Shown here: piece after piece, positions 9,019 through 16,986 of the stretch
Layout of the letters: every line of letters begins with the position of its first letter
How positions within the stretch are numbered: position 1 is the stretch's first letter
Assembly: GCA_963728875.1 (NCBI GenBank)
Contig: CAVSLJ010000003.1
Span: forward strand, 124,001-188,000
Direction: 5' to 3'
From: DASUPK01 sp963728875
GTDB taxonomy: Bacteria > Actinomycetota > Thermoleophilia > Solirubrobacterales > 70-9
Length of the DNA stretch: 64,000 bases
Made by a program: the position numbers and the translations under genes
The notes under the pieces: model-generated
Told to the model about the DNA's origin: nothing
Databases searched by the model: none
Seen by the model: only the letters and a program-made list of their open reading frames with translations

Positions 9019-9024
9019 AGCCTA
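9019..9024 (-). promoter_or_regulatory. -10 box of leaderless argS transcript
   Basis: TAGGCT on the minus strand, 8 bases before ATG 9010. It lies inside the rlmH-argS gap, so argS can be read separately from the upstream pair. Confidence 0.6.
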
Positions 9025-9032
9025 CGGATCGA

Positions 9033-9449
9033 CTAGAGGTGATACGGCTCGCCGGCGAGGATCTTCGTGGCTCGGTAGAGCTGCTCCAGCAGGACGACCC
9101 GGGCGAGCTGGTGCGCCATGGTCTGGGGCCCGAGCGAGATGCGCTCACCGGCGAGCGCCATGGTCCTGGCCGAGAGCCCCTCGGGGCCCCCGATCAGAAA
9201 GCAGAGGTCCTGTGCGTCGATCCGCCGCTCCGAGAGCCAGCTCGCCCACGCCTTCGAGCTCAGGGCGCGGCCTGCGCGATCGAGGGCGATTACATGGGAC
9301 CGCGTCGGGATCCGGCCCTCGATGTTGACCTCGTCGCGGACCTCGATCACCTCCACCGGCTGGTGGCGCTGGAGCATCTTGCGGTAGTGCGCATCCGCCT
9401 CCCCGAACGGCGCCTTCACCTTCCCCACCACGACGATCGTCACCTTCAA
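9033..9449 (-). CDS. rlmH: 23S rRNA (pseudouridine1915-N3)-methyltransferase RlmH
   Basis: 138 residues, the usual size for this SPOUT-class methyltransferase of helix 69 in 23S rRNA. It shows the LCFLIGGPEGLS knot strand that binds S-adenosylmethionine and the conserved C-terminus LLEQLYRATKILAGEPYH. I start at TTG 9449 because it gives the family's M-K-x-T-I beginning and overlaps the protease stop as TTGA; GTG 9443 is the alternative. The overlap indicates coupling to the M48 protease gene. Confidence 0.93.
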   Translation of the reverse strand: MKVTIVVVGKVKAPFGEADAHYRKMLQRHQPVEVIEVRDEVNIEGRIPTRSHVIALDRAGRALSSKAWASWLSERRIDAQDLCFLIGGPEGLSARTMALAGERISLGPQTMAHQLARVVLLEQLYRATKILAGEPYHL

Positions 9450-10696
9450 GGGCGCTCGCCCTGCTGCCACGCGACGGCCGCCCCGATCCGGTCGACCGCC
9501 GGCGGGTGCGTCCCGAACAGGAAGGTGAAGGCCCCGGGCGGGTCGGGGTCCGCGAGGTTGCGGTCGGCCAACTGCTGCTGGAGCTCGATCATTCCCCTGG
9601 GGTCGTCTGTGAGCTGCAGCGAGAAGGTGTCCGCCCGGGCCTCGACGGAGCGCGAGAGCTGGTTGCCGGCGATTCCGATCACGAACGAGGTCGCTGCGAT
9701 GGCCAGCGCGAACGCCGGTAGGTAGGCCGGCTTGCCTGGCTCGGAGCCCTCGCGGCGTGCGATGGACCCCGCCATGACGGAGACGAAGATCAGCGACAGC
9801 GGCGTGACGATTGCGACGAAGAGCAGCCCGCGCCGGATGTCGTTGCCGTGGACGTGCCCGAGCTCATGGGCAACGACGGCCCGGCGCTCTCCCTGATTGA
9901 GGTCGTGGACGAGCGTGTCGTAGAGGACGACCTGCTTCGAGGAGCCCAGGCCGTTGACATACGCGTTGATGGCGGTTGTCCGCTTGCTCGCGTCGACCTC
10001 GTAGACGTGGCCGACGTCCACCCCCGCCTGCTTGGCGAGCTCGAGAACGTCGCTGCGCGCCTGTCCGGGCGGAAGCTCGTCGAACTTGTTGAAGAGCGGC
10101 GCGATCACCACAGGCGCCAGCCAGGTGAGGATCGCGGCTCCGATCACGACCGCGACGCTGCCCGGGATCCACCAGCGCGAGCCGAAACGGCGCATCAGCC
10201 AGAGGGCGAAGGTTCCGACCCCGCCGGCGAGGATTGCGCCGATCGCGGCTCCCTTGCCCCAGTCGCTGAGCCAGCCGCCTATCGACTGCGTGGAGAGGCC
10301 GACGTCGACCGAGCGCTCGTGCGCCCAGACTCCAAAGGGAATAGTGGTGACCGCGATCGCGACCGAGAGGCCGGCAGCGGCGGCCGCCCCGCCGAGCACC
10401 GGACGGTCGCCGAGCCGCTCGAGCGCCCTGCGCGCCACCGCCGGGCGCCCGGTGGCAAGGAGGATCAGCACGGCGCCCTCCGCGACCAGGCTGCACACCA
10501 GGATCAGGCGCTGGCCGGAGGCGTAATCGCGCGCCTTGGTCAGCTCCTCGTGGGAGAAGTAGGTGTTCTCGTCGACGTGGACGGGCTGCTCTATGTCCCG
10601 GGGGCGCAGCAGCCAGGCGGCTGCCTCGGCGACGACCACCGCTGCGACGGCGGTGACGCCAAGGCGCACCCATTTGGACGATGATCGGGCAGCCAC
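9446..10696 (-). CDS. M48-family membrane zinc metalloprotease (Ste24/HtpX-like)
   Basis: About 416 residues. The zinc site is VVAHELGHVHGND with the third ligand Glu in SRSVEARADTFS. There are several membrane segments in the N-terminal M48 domain and two around the active site, as in CAAX prenyl protease 1 homologues. The likely role is membrane protein quality control. The GTG start at 10696 is set by a TATCGT box 6 bases upstream and is in frame. The reading frame continues to 10768, but that would cross the divergent gene's promoter. It is divergent from the phosphoesterase gene and coupled to rlmH. Confidence 0.88.
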   Translation of the reverse strand: MAARSSSKWVRLGVTAVAAVVVAEAAAWLLRPRDIEQPVHVDENTYFSHEELTKARDYASGQRLILVCSLVAEGAVLILLATGRPAVARRALERLGDRPVLGGAAAAAGLSVAIAVTTIPFGVWAHERSVDVGLSTQSIGGWLSDWGKGAAIGAILAGGVGTFALWLMRRFGSRWWIPGSVAVVIGAAILTWLAPVVIAPLFNKFDELPPGQARSDVLELAKQAGVDVGHVYEVDASKRTTAINAYVNGLGSSKQVVLYDTLVHDLNQGERRAVVAHELGHVHGNDIRRGLLFVAIVTPLSLIFVSVMAGSIARREGSEPGKPAYLPAFALAIAATSFVIGIAGNQLSRSVEARADTFSLQLTDDPRGMIELQQQLADRNLADPDPPGAFTFLFGTHPPAVDRIGAAVAWQQGERP

Positions 10697-10702
10697 CGCC
10701 CT

Positions 10703-10708
10703 ACGATA
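10703..10708 (-). promoter_or_regulatory. -10 box of leaderless M48 protease transcript
   Basis: TATCGT on the minus strand, 6 bases before GTG 10696. The same bases read TACGAT on the plus strand one position earlier and could serve the divergent phosphoesterase gene. Confidence 0.5.
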
Positions 10709-10755
10709 AACGGCTCCCTCGGCCGGGCCTCGAGCGCAAGACGCCCGGCATCCCC

Positions 10756-11493
10756 GTGAAGGTCGCAATCCTCACCGACATACACAGCAACCTGCCGGCC
10801 CTGGAGGCCGTGTTCTCTGCGATCGACGAGACCGGGATCGAGCGCCGCTGGTGCCTCGGAGACGTGGTCGGCTACGGCGCCCAGCCCGACGACTGCACCA
10901 AGCTCGTCTCCGAGCGCTGCGAGCTCAGCCTGGTCGGCAACCACGATCTGGCGGTGACGGGCGAGATCAGCACCGAGGTCTTCTCCGCGTCCGCCGCGGC
11001 GGCGGTGGAGTGGACGCGCGCCAACTCGGATGAGTCCACGATCGAGTTCCTCAAGGCGCAGAAGCCCGAGAACACCGAGCACGAGGTCGGCCTCTACCAC
11101 GCGTCGCCTCGCGATCCCGTCTGGGAGTACGTGCTGGCGGTCGACCAGGCCCGCGAATGCATCGAGGAGCAGGCCTCCAGGGTGAGCTTCATCGGCCATT
11201 CCCACGTCGCCCTCTGGTTCTCGGACAGCGACGGCCCGCCCGGCGCCGACGGCGGCGGACAGGCCGAGGACGGCCGGGAGATGGACCTGACCGAGCACCG
11301 GTGGCTGCTCAATCCCGGGAGCGTGGGACAGCCGCGGGACGGTGATCCGCGCGCGGCCTGGCTCGAGCTGGACACCGACGAGTGGAGGGCGACCTACCAC
11401 CGCGTCGCCTACGACATCGACACGGCGGCGGAGGCGATCAGGGAGGCGGGACTGCCCGAACTGCTCGCGGACCGCCTCTACGTGGGCCAATGA
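10756..11493 (+). CDS. Metallophosphoesterase (calcineurin-like, YfcE/MJ0936 type)
   Basis: 245 residues. The two-metal phosphoesterase motifs run in order: TDIHSN (DxH), LGDVVGYG (GDxxG), GNHD, and GHSHVALWF. The C-terminal LLNPGSVGQPRDGDPRAAW is characteristic of this bacterial subfamily of small phosphodiesterases. It starts at GTG 10756, giving MKVAILTDIHSN; the upstream in-frame Pro-rich stretch is not conserved. Substrate unknown. Confidence 0.85.
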   Translation: MKVAILTDIHSNLPALEAVFSAIDETGIERRWCLGDVVGYGAQPDDCTKLVSERCELSLVGNHDLAVTGEISTEVFSASAAAAVEWTRANSDESTIEFLKAQKPENTEHEVGLYHASPRDPVWEYVLAVDQARECIEEQASRVSFIGHSHVALWFSDSDGPPGADGGGQAEDGREMDLTEHRWLLNPGSVGQPRDGDPRAAWLELDTDEWRATYHRVAYDIDTAAEAIREAGLPELLADRLYVGQ

Positions 11494-11536
11494 TGGCGCC
11501 GGATCCCGCGAGGAATGGCGTTTCAGGCGCCCCGGC

Positions 11537-11542
11537 TAGTAT
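11537..11542 (+). promoter_or_regulatory. -10 box of leaderless lipoprotein-kinase transcript
   Basis: TAGTAT followed by 7 bases and ATG 11550. It drives the lipoprotein and, by overlap, the Ser/Thr kinase. Confidence 0.6.
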
Positions 11543-11549
11543 CGCCGCG

Positions 11550-12050
11550 ATGCCGAAGATGCTGCGGCCAGTCGTGCTTGCACTCTTCCTGGCGGGGGTC
11601 TCCGCCGGTGTGCTCGGCTGCGGCGGGAGCAGCGGACCCGACCCATCGCTGACCCCGGATGAGGCGGCGGTCCTGAGCTCCAAGATCGACGAGATCCAGG
11701 CCAACGTCCAGGTCGGCAGCTGCCTGGTCGCCTCGGACAAGACCGACGACCTGATCGCTGACGTCCAGCAGCTTCCCTCCTCGGTCAACTCCGAGGTCAA
11801 GACCGCACTCGAGAACGGCGCCAACCAGCTCAAGATCCTGCTCGCCGACCCTGACCAGTGCCAGGGCCGGACGACCACGACCGAGACGACCACCAGCACG
11901 CCTTCGACCACTGAGTCGACGACGACGACGCGGACGCAGCCGACGACGACGACCAAGACCCAGACTCAGCCGACGACCACCACCCAGACTCAGACCGGAC
12001 CGAGCACCACCACCGGAGGCTCGGGCGGGATCGGACCGGGAGGACTATGA
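11550..12050 (+). CDS. Lipoprotein with Thr-rich tail, coupled to Ser/Thr kinase
   Basis: 166 residues. A lipoprotein signal peptide ends in the lipobox at about residues 21-24 (VLGCGG). A helical region of about 85 residues with two Cys (VGSCLVAS and PDQCQG) follows, then a Thr/Gln-rich low-complexity tail encoded by repeated ACG/ACC codons. It should be anchored to the outer face of the membrane. The start is decided by the leaderless -10 box and gives a proper signal peptide; the longer frame from 11382 does not. Its stop overlaps the kinase start as ATGA, so it may be an extracytoplasmic partner or sensor for that kinase. No family recognised. Confidence 0.75.
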   Translation: MPKMLRPVVLALFLAGVSAGVLGCGGSSGPDPSLTPDEAAVLSSKIDEIQANVQVGSCLVASDKTDDLIADVQQLPSSVNSEVKTALENGANQLKILLADPDQCQGRTTTTETTTSTPSTTESTTTTRTQPTTTTKTQTQPTTTTQTQTGPSTTTGGSGGIGPGGL

Positions 12051-13234
12051 GCCCGCGCAGCCCCAAGGGTGAGCTGATCTCCGACCGCTACCGGATCGAG
12101 GACCGTCTCGGATCGGGGGGGATGTCGTCGGTCTTCCGCGCGACCGACACGATCCTCGAGCGCACCGTCGCGGTGAAGATCCTCGCCGAGCACCTCTCCG
12201 ACGACGACCGGTTCGTGGCCCGCTTCCGTCGCGAGGCGCTCGCGGTCGCGAAGCTCGTGCATCCCAACATCGTCCAGGTCTACGACACCGGCAACGACGG
12301 CGGGCAGTACTACATCGTCATGGAGTACGTCCGGGGCCGCTCCGGCGCCCAGCTGCTCCAGGCAGAGGGCAAGCTCGATCCGGAGACCTCGGTGGAGATC
12401 GGCGTGCAGGCGTGCGCCGGGCTCGACTACGCCCACCGCCACGGGATCATCCATCGCGACGTCAAGCCGGGGAACCTGATGATCATCGGGGGGCCCGCCG
12501 GCGGTGGCGACATGACGGTCAAGCTGGCCGACTTCGGCATCGCCAGGGCGAGCGAGCAGACACGAATAACCCAGGTTGGATCGGTCGTGGGAACGGCGGC
12601 GTACCTCGCGCCCGAGCAGGCCCGCGGCGAGGAGGCCAATCCCTCCTCGGACGTCTACTCGCTCGGGGTTGTGCTCTACCAGTTCCTCACCGGGCGCCTG
12701 CCCTACGAGGGCGCCTCGCTCGCCGAGCTGGCGGTCCGCCAGCAATCCGAGCAGCCTCTCCACCCCAGCTCCTACAGCGAGGCGGTGCCCGAGGCCGTCG
12801 GCGACGCCGTCCTGGTCGCGCTCGATGCCGATCCATCCAGGCGCTTCGCCGCCGCCGGCGAGCTGGCCGACGCTCTGCGTCGAGGCCTCACCGGCGAATC
12901 GCCCGTCCGCACCGCCCAGACCCGCGTACTCGGTGGCGATGCGCCGACGGCTTCCACGCGTCACATGCCGCGCACCCGCACCCAGCGGCAGCGTCGGCCC
13001 GTCCAGCCGCGTCAGCGCGAGGCGGCTCCGCCGCGGCGCCGCCGCGCCCCACAGGTGGCACGCAACCTGCTGGGGATCATCGCGATCCTGCTTCTGGCCG
13101 CCGCCGTCGCGGCCATCGTCGTCCTTGCCTCCGGCGGCGGCGGCGACAAGATCGACCTCGACAAGGTCGTCAAGGAGAACGTGAACGACCAGATCGACGC
13201 CCTCAAGCAGGTCGTCGACGACAACACGAAATAG
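12047..13234 (+). CDS. Ser/Thr protein kinase, PknB-like, single TM, no PASTA domains
   Basis: 395 residues with a complete eukaryotic-type kinase domain. The Gly loop is LGSGGMSSVF (21-30), the catalytic Lys is in AVKIL (about 44), the catalytic loop is HRDVKPGN (136-143), DFG is at 162-164, and the activation segment ends GTAAYLAPEQARGE. A Pro/Arg-rich juxtamembrane stretch leads to one membrane helix near 340-360 and a short outer tail of about 35 residues. There are no PASTA repeats, unlike PknB. It is co-translated with the lipoprotein upstream. Targets unknown. Confidence 0.9.
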   Translation: MSPRSPKGELISDRYRIEDRLGSGGMSSVFRATDTILERTVAVKILAEHLSDDDRFVARFRREALAVAKLVHPNIVQVYDTGNDGGQYYIVMEYVRGRSGAQLLQAEGKLDPETSVEIGVQACAGLDYAHRHGIIHRDVKPGNLMIIGGPAGGGDMTVKLADFGIARASEQTRITQVGSVVGTAAYLAPEQARGEEANPSSDVYSLGVVLYQFLTGRLPYEGASLAELAVRQQSEQPLHPSSYSEAVPEAVGDAVLVALDADPSRRFAAAGELADALRRGLTGESPVRTAQTRVLGGDAPTASTRHMPRTRTQRQRRPVQPRQREAAPPRRRRAPQVARNLLGIIAILLLAAAVAAIVVLASGGGGDKIDLDKVVKENVNDQIDALKQVVDDNTK

Positions 13235-13241
13235 CCCGGCC

Positions 13242-13376
13242 TCACATCCGGCCGTGACGCGGCAGGATCAGGTTGAGCAGCGATCGGCGATCGCATTTCG
13301 GGCACTTGGAGAGCAAATGCTCGAGCGTCGCGCCGCAATGGCGGCAGGCAGGCCTTTGTTTGACGACGCCCTTCAC
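13242..13376 (-). CDS. 44-residue double-CxxC zinc-ribbon protein
   Basis: A short frame with GTG start: residues CRHC at 11-14 and CPKC at 25-28 form a treble-clef/zinc-ribbon knuckle pair, followed by a basic tail ending in RHGRM. A TAGACT box lies 7 bases before the GTG (13384-13389), the same leaderless layout as neighbouring genes, which is the main support that the frame is expressed. It ends 7 bases from the convergent Ser/Thr kinase stop. It may bind nucleic acid or act as a small regulator. No named family recognised. Confidence 0.6.
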   Translation of the reverse strand: MKGVVKQRPACRHCGATLEHLLSKCPKCDRRSLLNLILPRHGRM

Positions 13377-13383
13377 GGCGTCG

Positions 13384-13389
13384 AGTCTA
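13384..13389 (-). promoter_or_regulatory. -10 box of leaderless zinc-ribbon transcript
   Basis: TAGACT on the minus strand with a 7-base spacer to GTG 13376. Confidence 0.5.
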
Positions 13390-13495
13390 GGAGAGCACTA
13401 CGGGGTGTCACCGGCCGCATGCGCGAAGGCATGCCAGGCGGGCTTCGCGGCACCATCGACGTGAACCAGCGAGATATGCCGCCAGGGCCGTGACG

Positions 13496-14710
13496 TTACC
13501 CGGCCCGAGCGGCGGCTGCCCAAGGTGTAGAGCCGCCGAGCACCGCCTGGGAGTAGCCCGCGAAGCCGCCGTTCTTGATCGCGCGACGGCCGCCGTCGAC
13601 GAGCTCGTGCATGTAGGTGAGGTTGTGCAGAGTGAGCAGGCGGGTGCCGGTCAGGTCCTTGCTACGTGCCAGGTAGTGGAGGTAGGCGCGGGTGTGGCGG
13701 CGACAGCCCTCACAGGGACACCCGTCGACGATCGGATCGTCGTCAGCGGCGTGACGAGCCTTGGTCAGATCGATCCTGAACCGGCCCTCGGCCTCCGGCG
13801 CGAGGGCAACTCCGTGGCGGGCGAGCCTCGTGGGGATCGCGCAGTCGAAGAGGTCGAGACCGATGCCGATCCCGTAGAGGAGGTCGTCGACCTCGCCGAT
13901 GCCGAGCAGGTGGCGTGGTGCCTCATCAGGCAGCAGCGGCACTGTGAAGCCCAGCACCCCGTGCATTTCCGCTTTCTCGCGCCCGAGCGTGCCACCGATT
14001 GCGATCCCGTCGATGCCGGCCTCGGCCGTCGTCTCGGCCGACTCTCGCCGCAGATCCTCGTGGACGCCGCCCTGGACGATGCCGAAGACGGCCTGGTCGG
14101 GCGGACCCTCCCGCCCGTGCCAGTCGAGGCAGCGGTCCAGCCATCGATGCGTGCGTTCGGTGGAGCGGGCTGTGTAGTCGCGATCGGCGTGGGCGGGGGT
14201 GCACTCGTCGAAGGTAAGAGCGATATCCGAACCGAGCGCCGCCTGGATCCTCATCGACTCCTCGGGCCCGAGGAAGCGGCTTGATCCATCGAGCAACGAC
14301 CGGAATGCGACGCCCTCCTCGGAGATCTCGACCTTGGCGCCTCCTGCCACGCTCCCGCGCCGGCCCTTGATCTCATCGGCGACTCCACCGTGGGCGAGCG
14401 AGAAGACCTGAAAACCGCCCGAGTCCGTGATGATCGGGCGCTCCCAGCTCATGAAGCGGTTCAGGCCGCCGCGCTCGGCGATCACCTCCTCGCCCGGGGA
14501 GAGATGGAGGTGGAAGGTGTTGCCAAGCACCATCTCGTAGCCGAGGCCCGCGACCTCGGCGGAGGACAGCCCGCGGACGCTCCCCTTCGTTGCCAGCGGG
14601 ACGAATGCGGGCGTCTGAACCGGCCCACGCGCCAACTGAATCAGGCCCGCGCGGGCGTCGCCGTCACGGGCCTGGATCTCGAACCGAAGCCTGGCTGGGT
14701 CCTTTCTCAA
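13496..14710 (-). CDS. tgt: Queuine/preQ1 tRNA-guanine transglycosylase
   Basis: 404 residues. The enzyme exchanges guanine-34 for preQ1 in GUN-anticodon tRNAs. Family features are the TDSGGFQVFSLA strand (Asp general base), FDECTPAHADR, GIVQGGVHEDLR, and GGTLGREKAEM. The zinc site is GCPCEGC plus the later LHNLTYMHEL His. There are no queuosine synthesis genes in the window, so preQ1 must come from elsewhere. Start TTG 14710 is favoured by a TAGGCT box 7 bases upstream; TTG 14734 is the alternative. Confidence 0.93.
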   Translation of the reverse strand: MRKDPARLRFEIQARDGDARAGLIQLARGPVQTPAFVPLATKGSVRGLSSAEVAGLGYEMVLGNTFHLHLSPGEEVIAERGGLNRFMSWERPIITDSGGFQVFSLAHGGVADEIKGRRGSVAGGAKVEISEEGVAFRSLLDGSSRFLGPEESMRIQAALGSDIALTFDECTPAHADRDYTARSTERTHRWLDRCLDWHGREGPPDQAVFGIVQGGVHEDLRRESAETTAEAGIDGIAIGGTLGREKAEMHGVLGFTVPLLPDEAPRHLLGIGEVDDLLYGIGIGLDLFDCAIPTRLARHGVALAPEAEGRFRIDLTKARHAADDDPIVDGCPCEGCRRHTRAYLHYLARSKDLTGTRLLTLHNLTYMHELVDGGRRAIKNGGFAGYSQAVLGGSTPWAAAARAG

Positions 14711-14717
14711 CAGGCCA

Positions 14718-14723
14718 AGCCTA
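14718..14723 (-). promoter_or_regulatory. -10 box before tgt
   Basis: TAGGCT on the minus strand, 7 bases before TTG 14710. The TTG start makes this leaderless call weaker than those with ATG or GTG. Confidence 0.4.
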
Positions 14724-14750
14724 AGGTTCGGCAAATCGCTGGGCTTGGAT

Positions 14751-15350
14751 CTAAACGAGGACTTCGTCGAAATATGCCGCCAGCGCCCTGACGCGCCGGG
14801 GCCCGAACGATCCCTCGCGCGAGGACTCCAATGCGATTGTGCGGGCGCCGCAGACGATGATTCGTGGTGCGTTCAGGCCTTGCAGGACAAGCGGGCCCAC
14901 GACCTTTCGCCGCGCGATTGCCGCATCGATCGGTATGTCGGAGTACGGGGTACCGCTAAGGAGACCTCGGACGGCGTCCACCTGAGCGAGGACGGGGTTC
15001 ACCAGGTCGGCGCGCCTGCGCTTCGAGCGGCGAGTGCCGGCCATCGGCTTGTCGATGGAGCTCTTGTAACGGCGACTGTCGACCACGGTCACACCGCGAG
15101 GACCGACGATCAGGTGGCTGATCTCCGTCCGGCTACCTGGCAGGCGGCGATGGTGCAGCACGACCGCGCTCGAGTCGTGCAGGTAGCGATCAATGCGAGC
15201 GGTCGCCTCGTCCCTGACGTGGCCGTTTGGCGCAACCGCGCCACCCCCCCGCTTCGTGGAGACCAGAGCGGATAGACGCCCACCGAGGCGCCGAGCGCGG
15301 ACGACCCGGTCGCCTGCGACTGCACGCGTGTGCGTCGTGTTGGCTTCCAC
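14751..15350 (-). CDS. NERD (nuclease-related domain)-like protein
   Basis: 199 residues, GTG start. The central region around TEISHLIVGPRGVTVVDSRRYK has the shape of a NERD domain strand-turn-strand, preceded by an amphipathic start and followed by helices that include LVNPVLAQVDAVRGLL. In active NERD/endonuclease-like proteins this segment carries Asp...Glu-x-Lys; here the corresponding residues read Ser, Asp and Arg, so nuclease activity is doubtful. A TTGACA element at 15391-15396 lies upstream, with a poor -10. It lies alone between gpmI and tgt on the same strand. Role unknown. Confidence 0.6.
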   Translation of the reverse strand: MEANTTHTRAVAGDRVVRARRLGGRLSALVSTKRGGGAVAPNGHVRDEATARIDRYLHDSSAVVLHHRRLPGSRTEISHLIVGPRGVTVVDSRRYKSSIDKPMAGTRRSKRRRADLVNPVLAQVDAVRGLLSGTPYSDIPIDAAIARRKVVGPLVLQGLNAPRIIVCGARTIALESSREGSFGPRRVRALAAYFDEVLV

Positions 15351-15447
15351 CGTAGTTCCCTTCCCTCGCTACGCCTTTGCGGCAGCCCCCTGTCAACAAA
15401 TCGTACGAGCCGACGCTCACTCGCGCGCCGGTTCTCGCGCCCCGCTC

Positions 15448-16986
15448 CTAGGCGCGCAGGCTGGTCCCGGTCATGGCCTCGGGCTGCGGTATGCCCAGCA
15501 GGTCGAGGGCCGTGGGGGCCACATCGGCGAGGATCCCGCCCTCGCGAAGCTCCAGGCCCGGGACCGTGACGATCGCGGGCACCGGGTTGGTCGAGTGCGC
15601 CGTATTGGGGGAGCCGTCCGGCTCGAGCATCTGCTCGCAGTTGCCGTGATCGGCTGTGATGATCAGCGGGCCGCCCTTCTCGTGGACGGCGGAGACCACC
15701 TCGCCGAGCCGGCGGTCGGCCTCCTCGCAGGCGGCGACCGCTGCGGGGATGACCCCTGTGTGGCCGACCATGTCCGGGTTGGCGAAGTTGATGATCCCGA
15801 AGCGGTAGCCGTCGGCGCTCCAGGCGTCGGTGAAGAGGCGGGCGGCCGCGGCCGCGCTCATCTCCGGCTTCTTGTCGTAGGTCGGAACGTCGCGCGGAGA
15901 GTCGGCGAGCAGCTGCTCCTCACCGGGCAGCTCACCTTCCTTGCCGCCGTCGAAGAAGTAGGTGACGTGGGCGTACTTCTCGGTCTCGGCGACGTGGAGC
16001 TGGCGGTCGCCCTGCTCGGAGATCACCTGCGCGAGAGTGGTCGCGGGCTCCTTCGGGGGAAAGGCGACCGGGTAGGGCCAGCCGTGGTGGTACTCCGTCA
16101 TCGTCGTCAGCTCGAATGGGCCGGCGCCGCGATCGAATTCGTCGAATCCCGGCTCGCCGAGCGCGCGGGTCATCTGGCGGGCCCGATCGGGGCGGAAGTT
16201 GATGAAGATGAACGGCTCGTCCCCCGCGGCGCCGTCGTAGTCGCCGATCACCGTCGGCTCGATGAACTCGTCGGTGACTTCCTCGTCGTACGAGGCCTTG
16301 ATCGCCCCGATCGCAGTCTCAGCGCGCGGCGCCTGGGCGTGCACGATCGCGTCGTAGGCCTTCTTCGTCCGGTCCCAGCGGCGGTCGCGGTCCATGCCCC
16401 AGTAGCGGCCGCCGACGGTGCCGATCCGCCCCGTGCGCCGGAGCCAGCGCTCGACCTCCTCGATGTAGCCCGCACCGTTGTGCGGCAGGGTGTCGCGCCC
16501 GTCTGTGAGGGCGTGGATCACGAGGTCCGAGACTCCCTCCTCCCCGGCCAGCTCGATGATCGCCTCGATGTGCTCCCAGCCGGAATGAACGCCGCCGTCC
16601 GAGATCAGCCCGACGGCGTGCAGGCGGCCGCGGCGGGACTCGCGCGCGGAGCCGCAGGCGGCGCGGAGGGCCGGGTTCTCGAAGAAGCTGCCGTCGGCGA
16701 TCGAGTCGTCGATGCGGGCCAGATCCTGCTTGACGACCGCCCCGGCGCCCAGGTTGAGGTGGCCGACCTCGGAATTGCCCATCTGGCCGTCGGGCAACCC
16801 GACGTCGCGGCCGGAGGTCGAGAGGGTCGTGTGCGGGTAGGACGCCCAGAGCTCATCGAAGATCGGCGTATCGGCCTGCGAGACGGCGTTCCCGGGGCCA
16901 TCCGGCGCCAGGCCGAAGCCGTCGAGGATCACCAGCGCGAGCGAGGGCACCGGCAGGCTCGTCGGCCCTGGCGGAAGCGGGCTCAT
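15448..16986 (-). CDS. gpmI: Cofactor-independent phosphoglycerate mutase
   Basis: 512 residues, the normal length for the manganese-dependent iPGM that interconverts 3- and 2-phosphoglycerate. Metal and active-site motifs: LVILDGFG, the phosphoserine MGNSEVGHLN, LIHALTDGRDT-like strand, GRYWGMDRD, and the C-terminal metal site VGHTGV with TADHGNCEQM. Its ATG overlaps the tpiA stop as ATGA, so it is the last gene of a gap-pgk-tpiA-gpmI operon. Confidence 0.95.
   Translation of the reverse strand: MSPLPPGPTSLPVPSLALVILDGFGLAPDGPGNAVSQADTPIFDELWASYPHTTLSTSGRDVGLPDGQMGNSEVGHLNLGAGAVVKQDLARIDDSIADGSFFENPALRAACGSARESRRGRLHAVGLISDGGVHSGWEHIEAIIELAGEEGVSDLVIHALTDGRDTLPHNGAGYIEEVERWLRRTGRIGTVGGRYWGMDRDRRWDRTKKAYDAIVHAQAPRAETAIGAIKASYDEEVTDEFIEPTVIGDYDGAAGDEPFIFINFRPDRARQMTRALGEPGFDEFDRGAGPFELTTMTEYHHGWPYPVAFPPKEPATTLAQVISEQGDRQLHVAETEKYAHVTYFFDGGKEGELPGEEQLLADSPRDVPTYDKKPEMSAAAAARLFTDAWSADGYRFGIINFANPDMVGHTGVIPAAVAACEEADRRLGEVVSAVHEKGGPLIITADHGNCEQMLEPDGSPNTAHSTNPVPAIVTVPGLELREGGILADVAPTALDLLGIPQPEAMTGTSLRA

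Noticed and set aside
11870..12000. ACG/ACC-rich tandem-like stretch as a possible repeat or CRISPR
   Set aside because: It is the Thr-rich lipoprotein tail: irregular spacing, no conserved spacer-repeat units.
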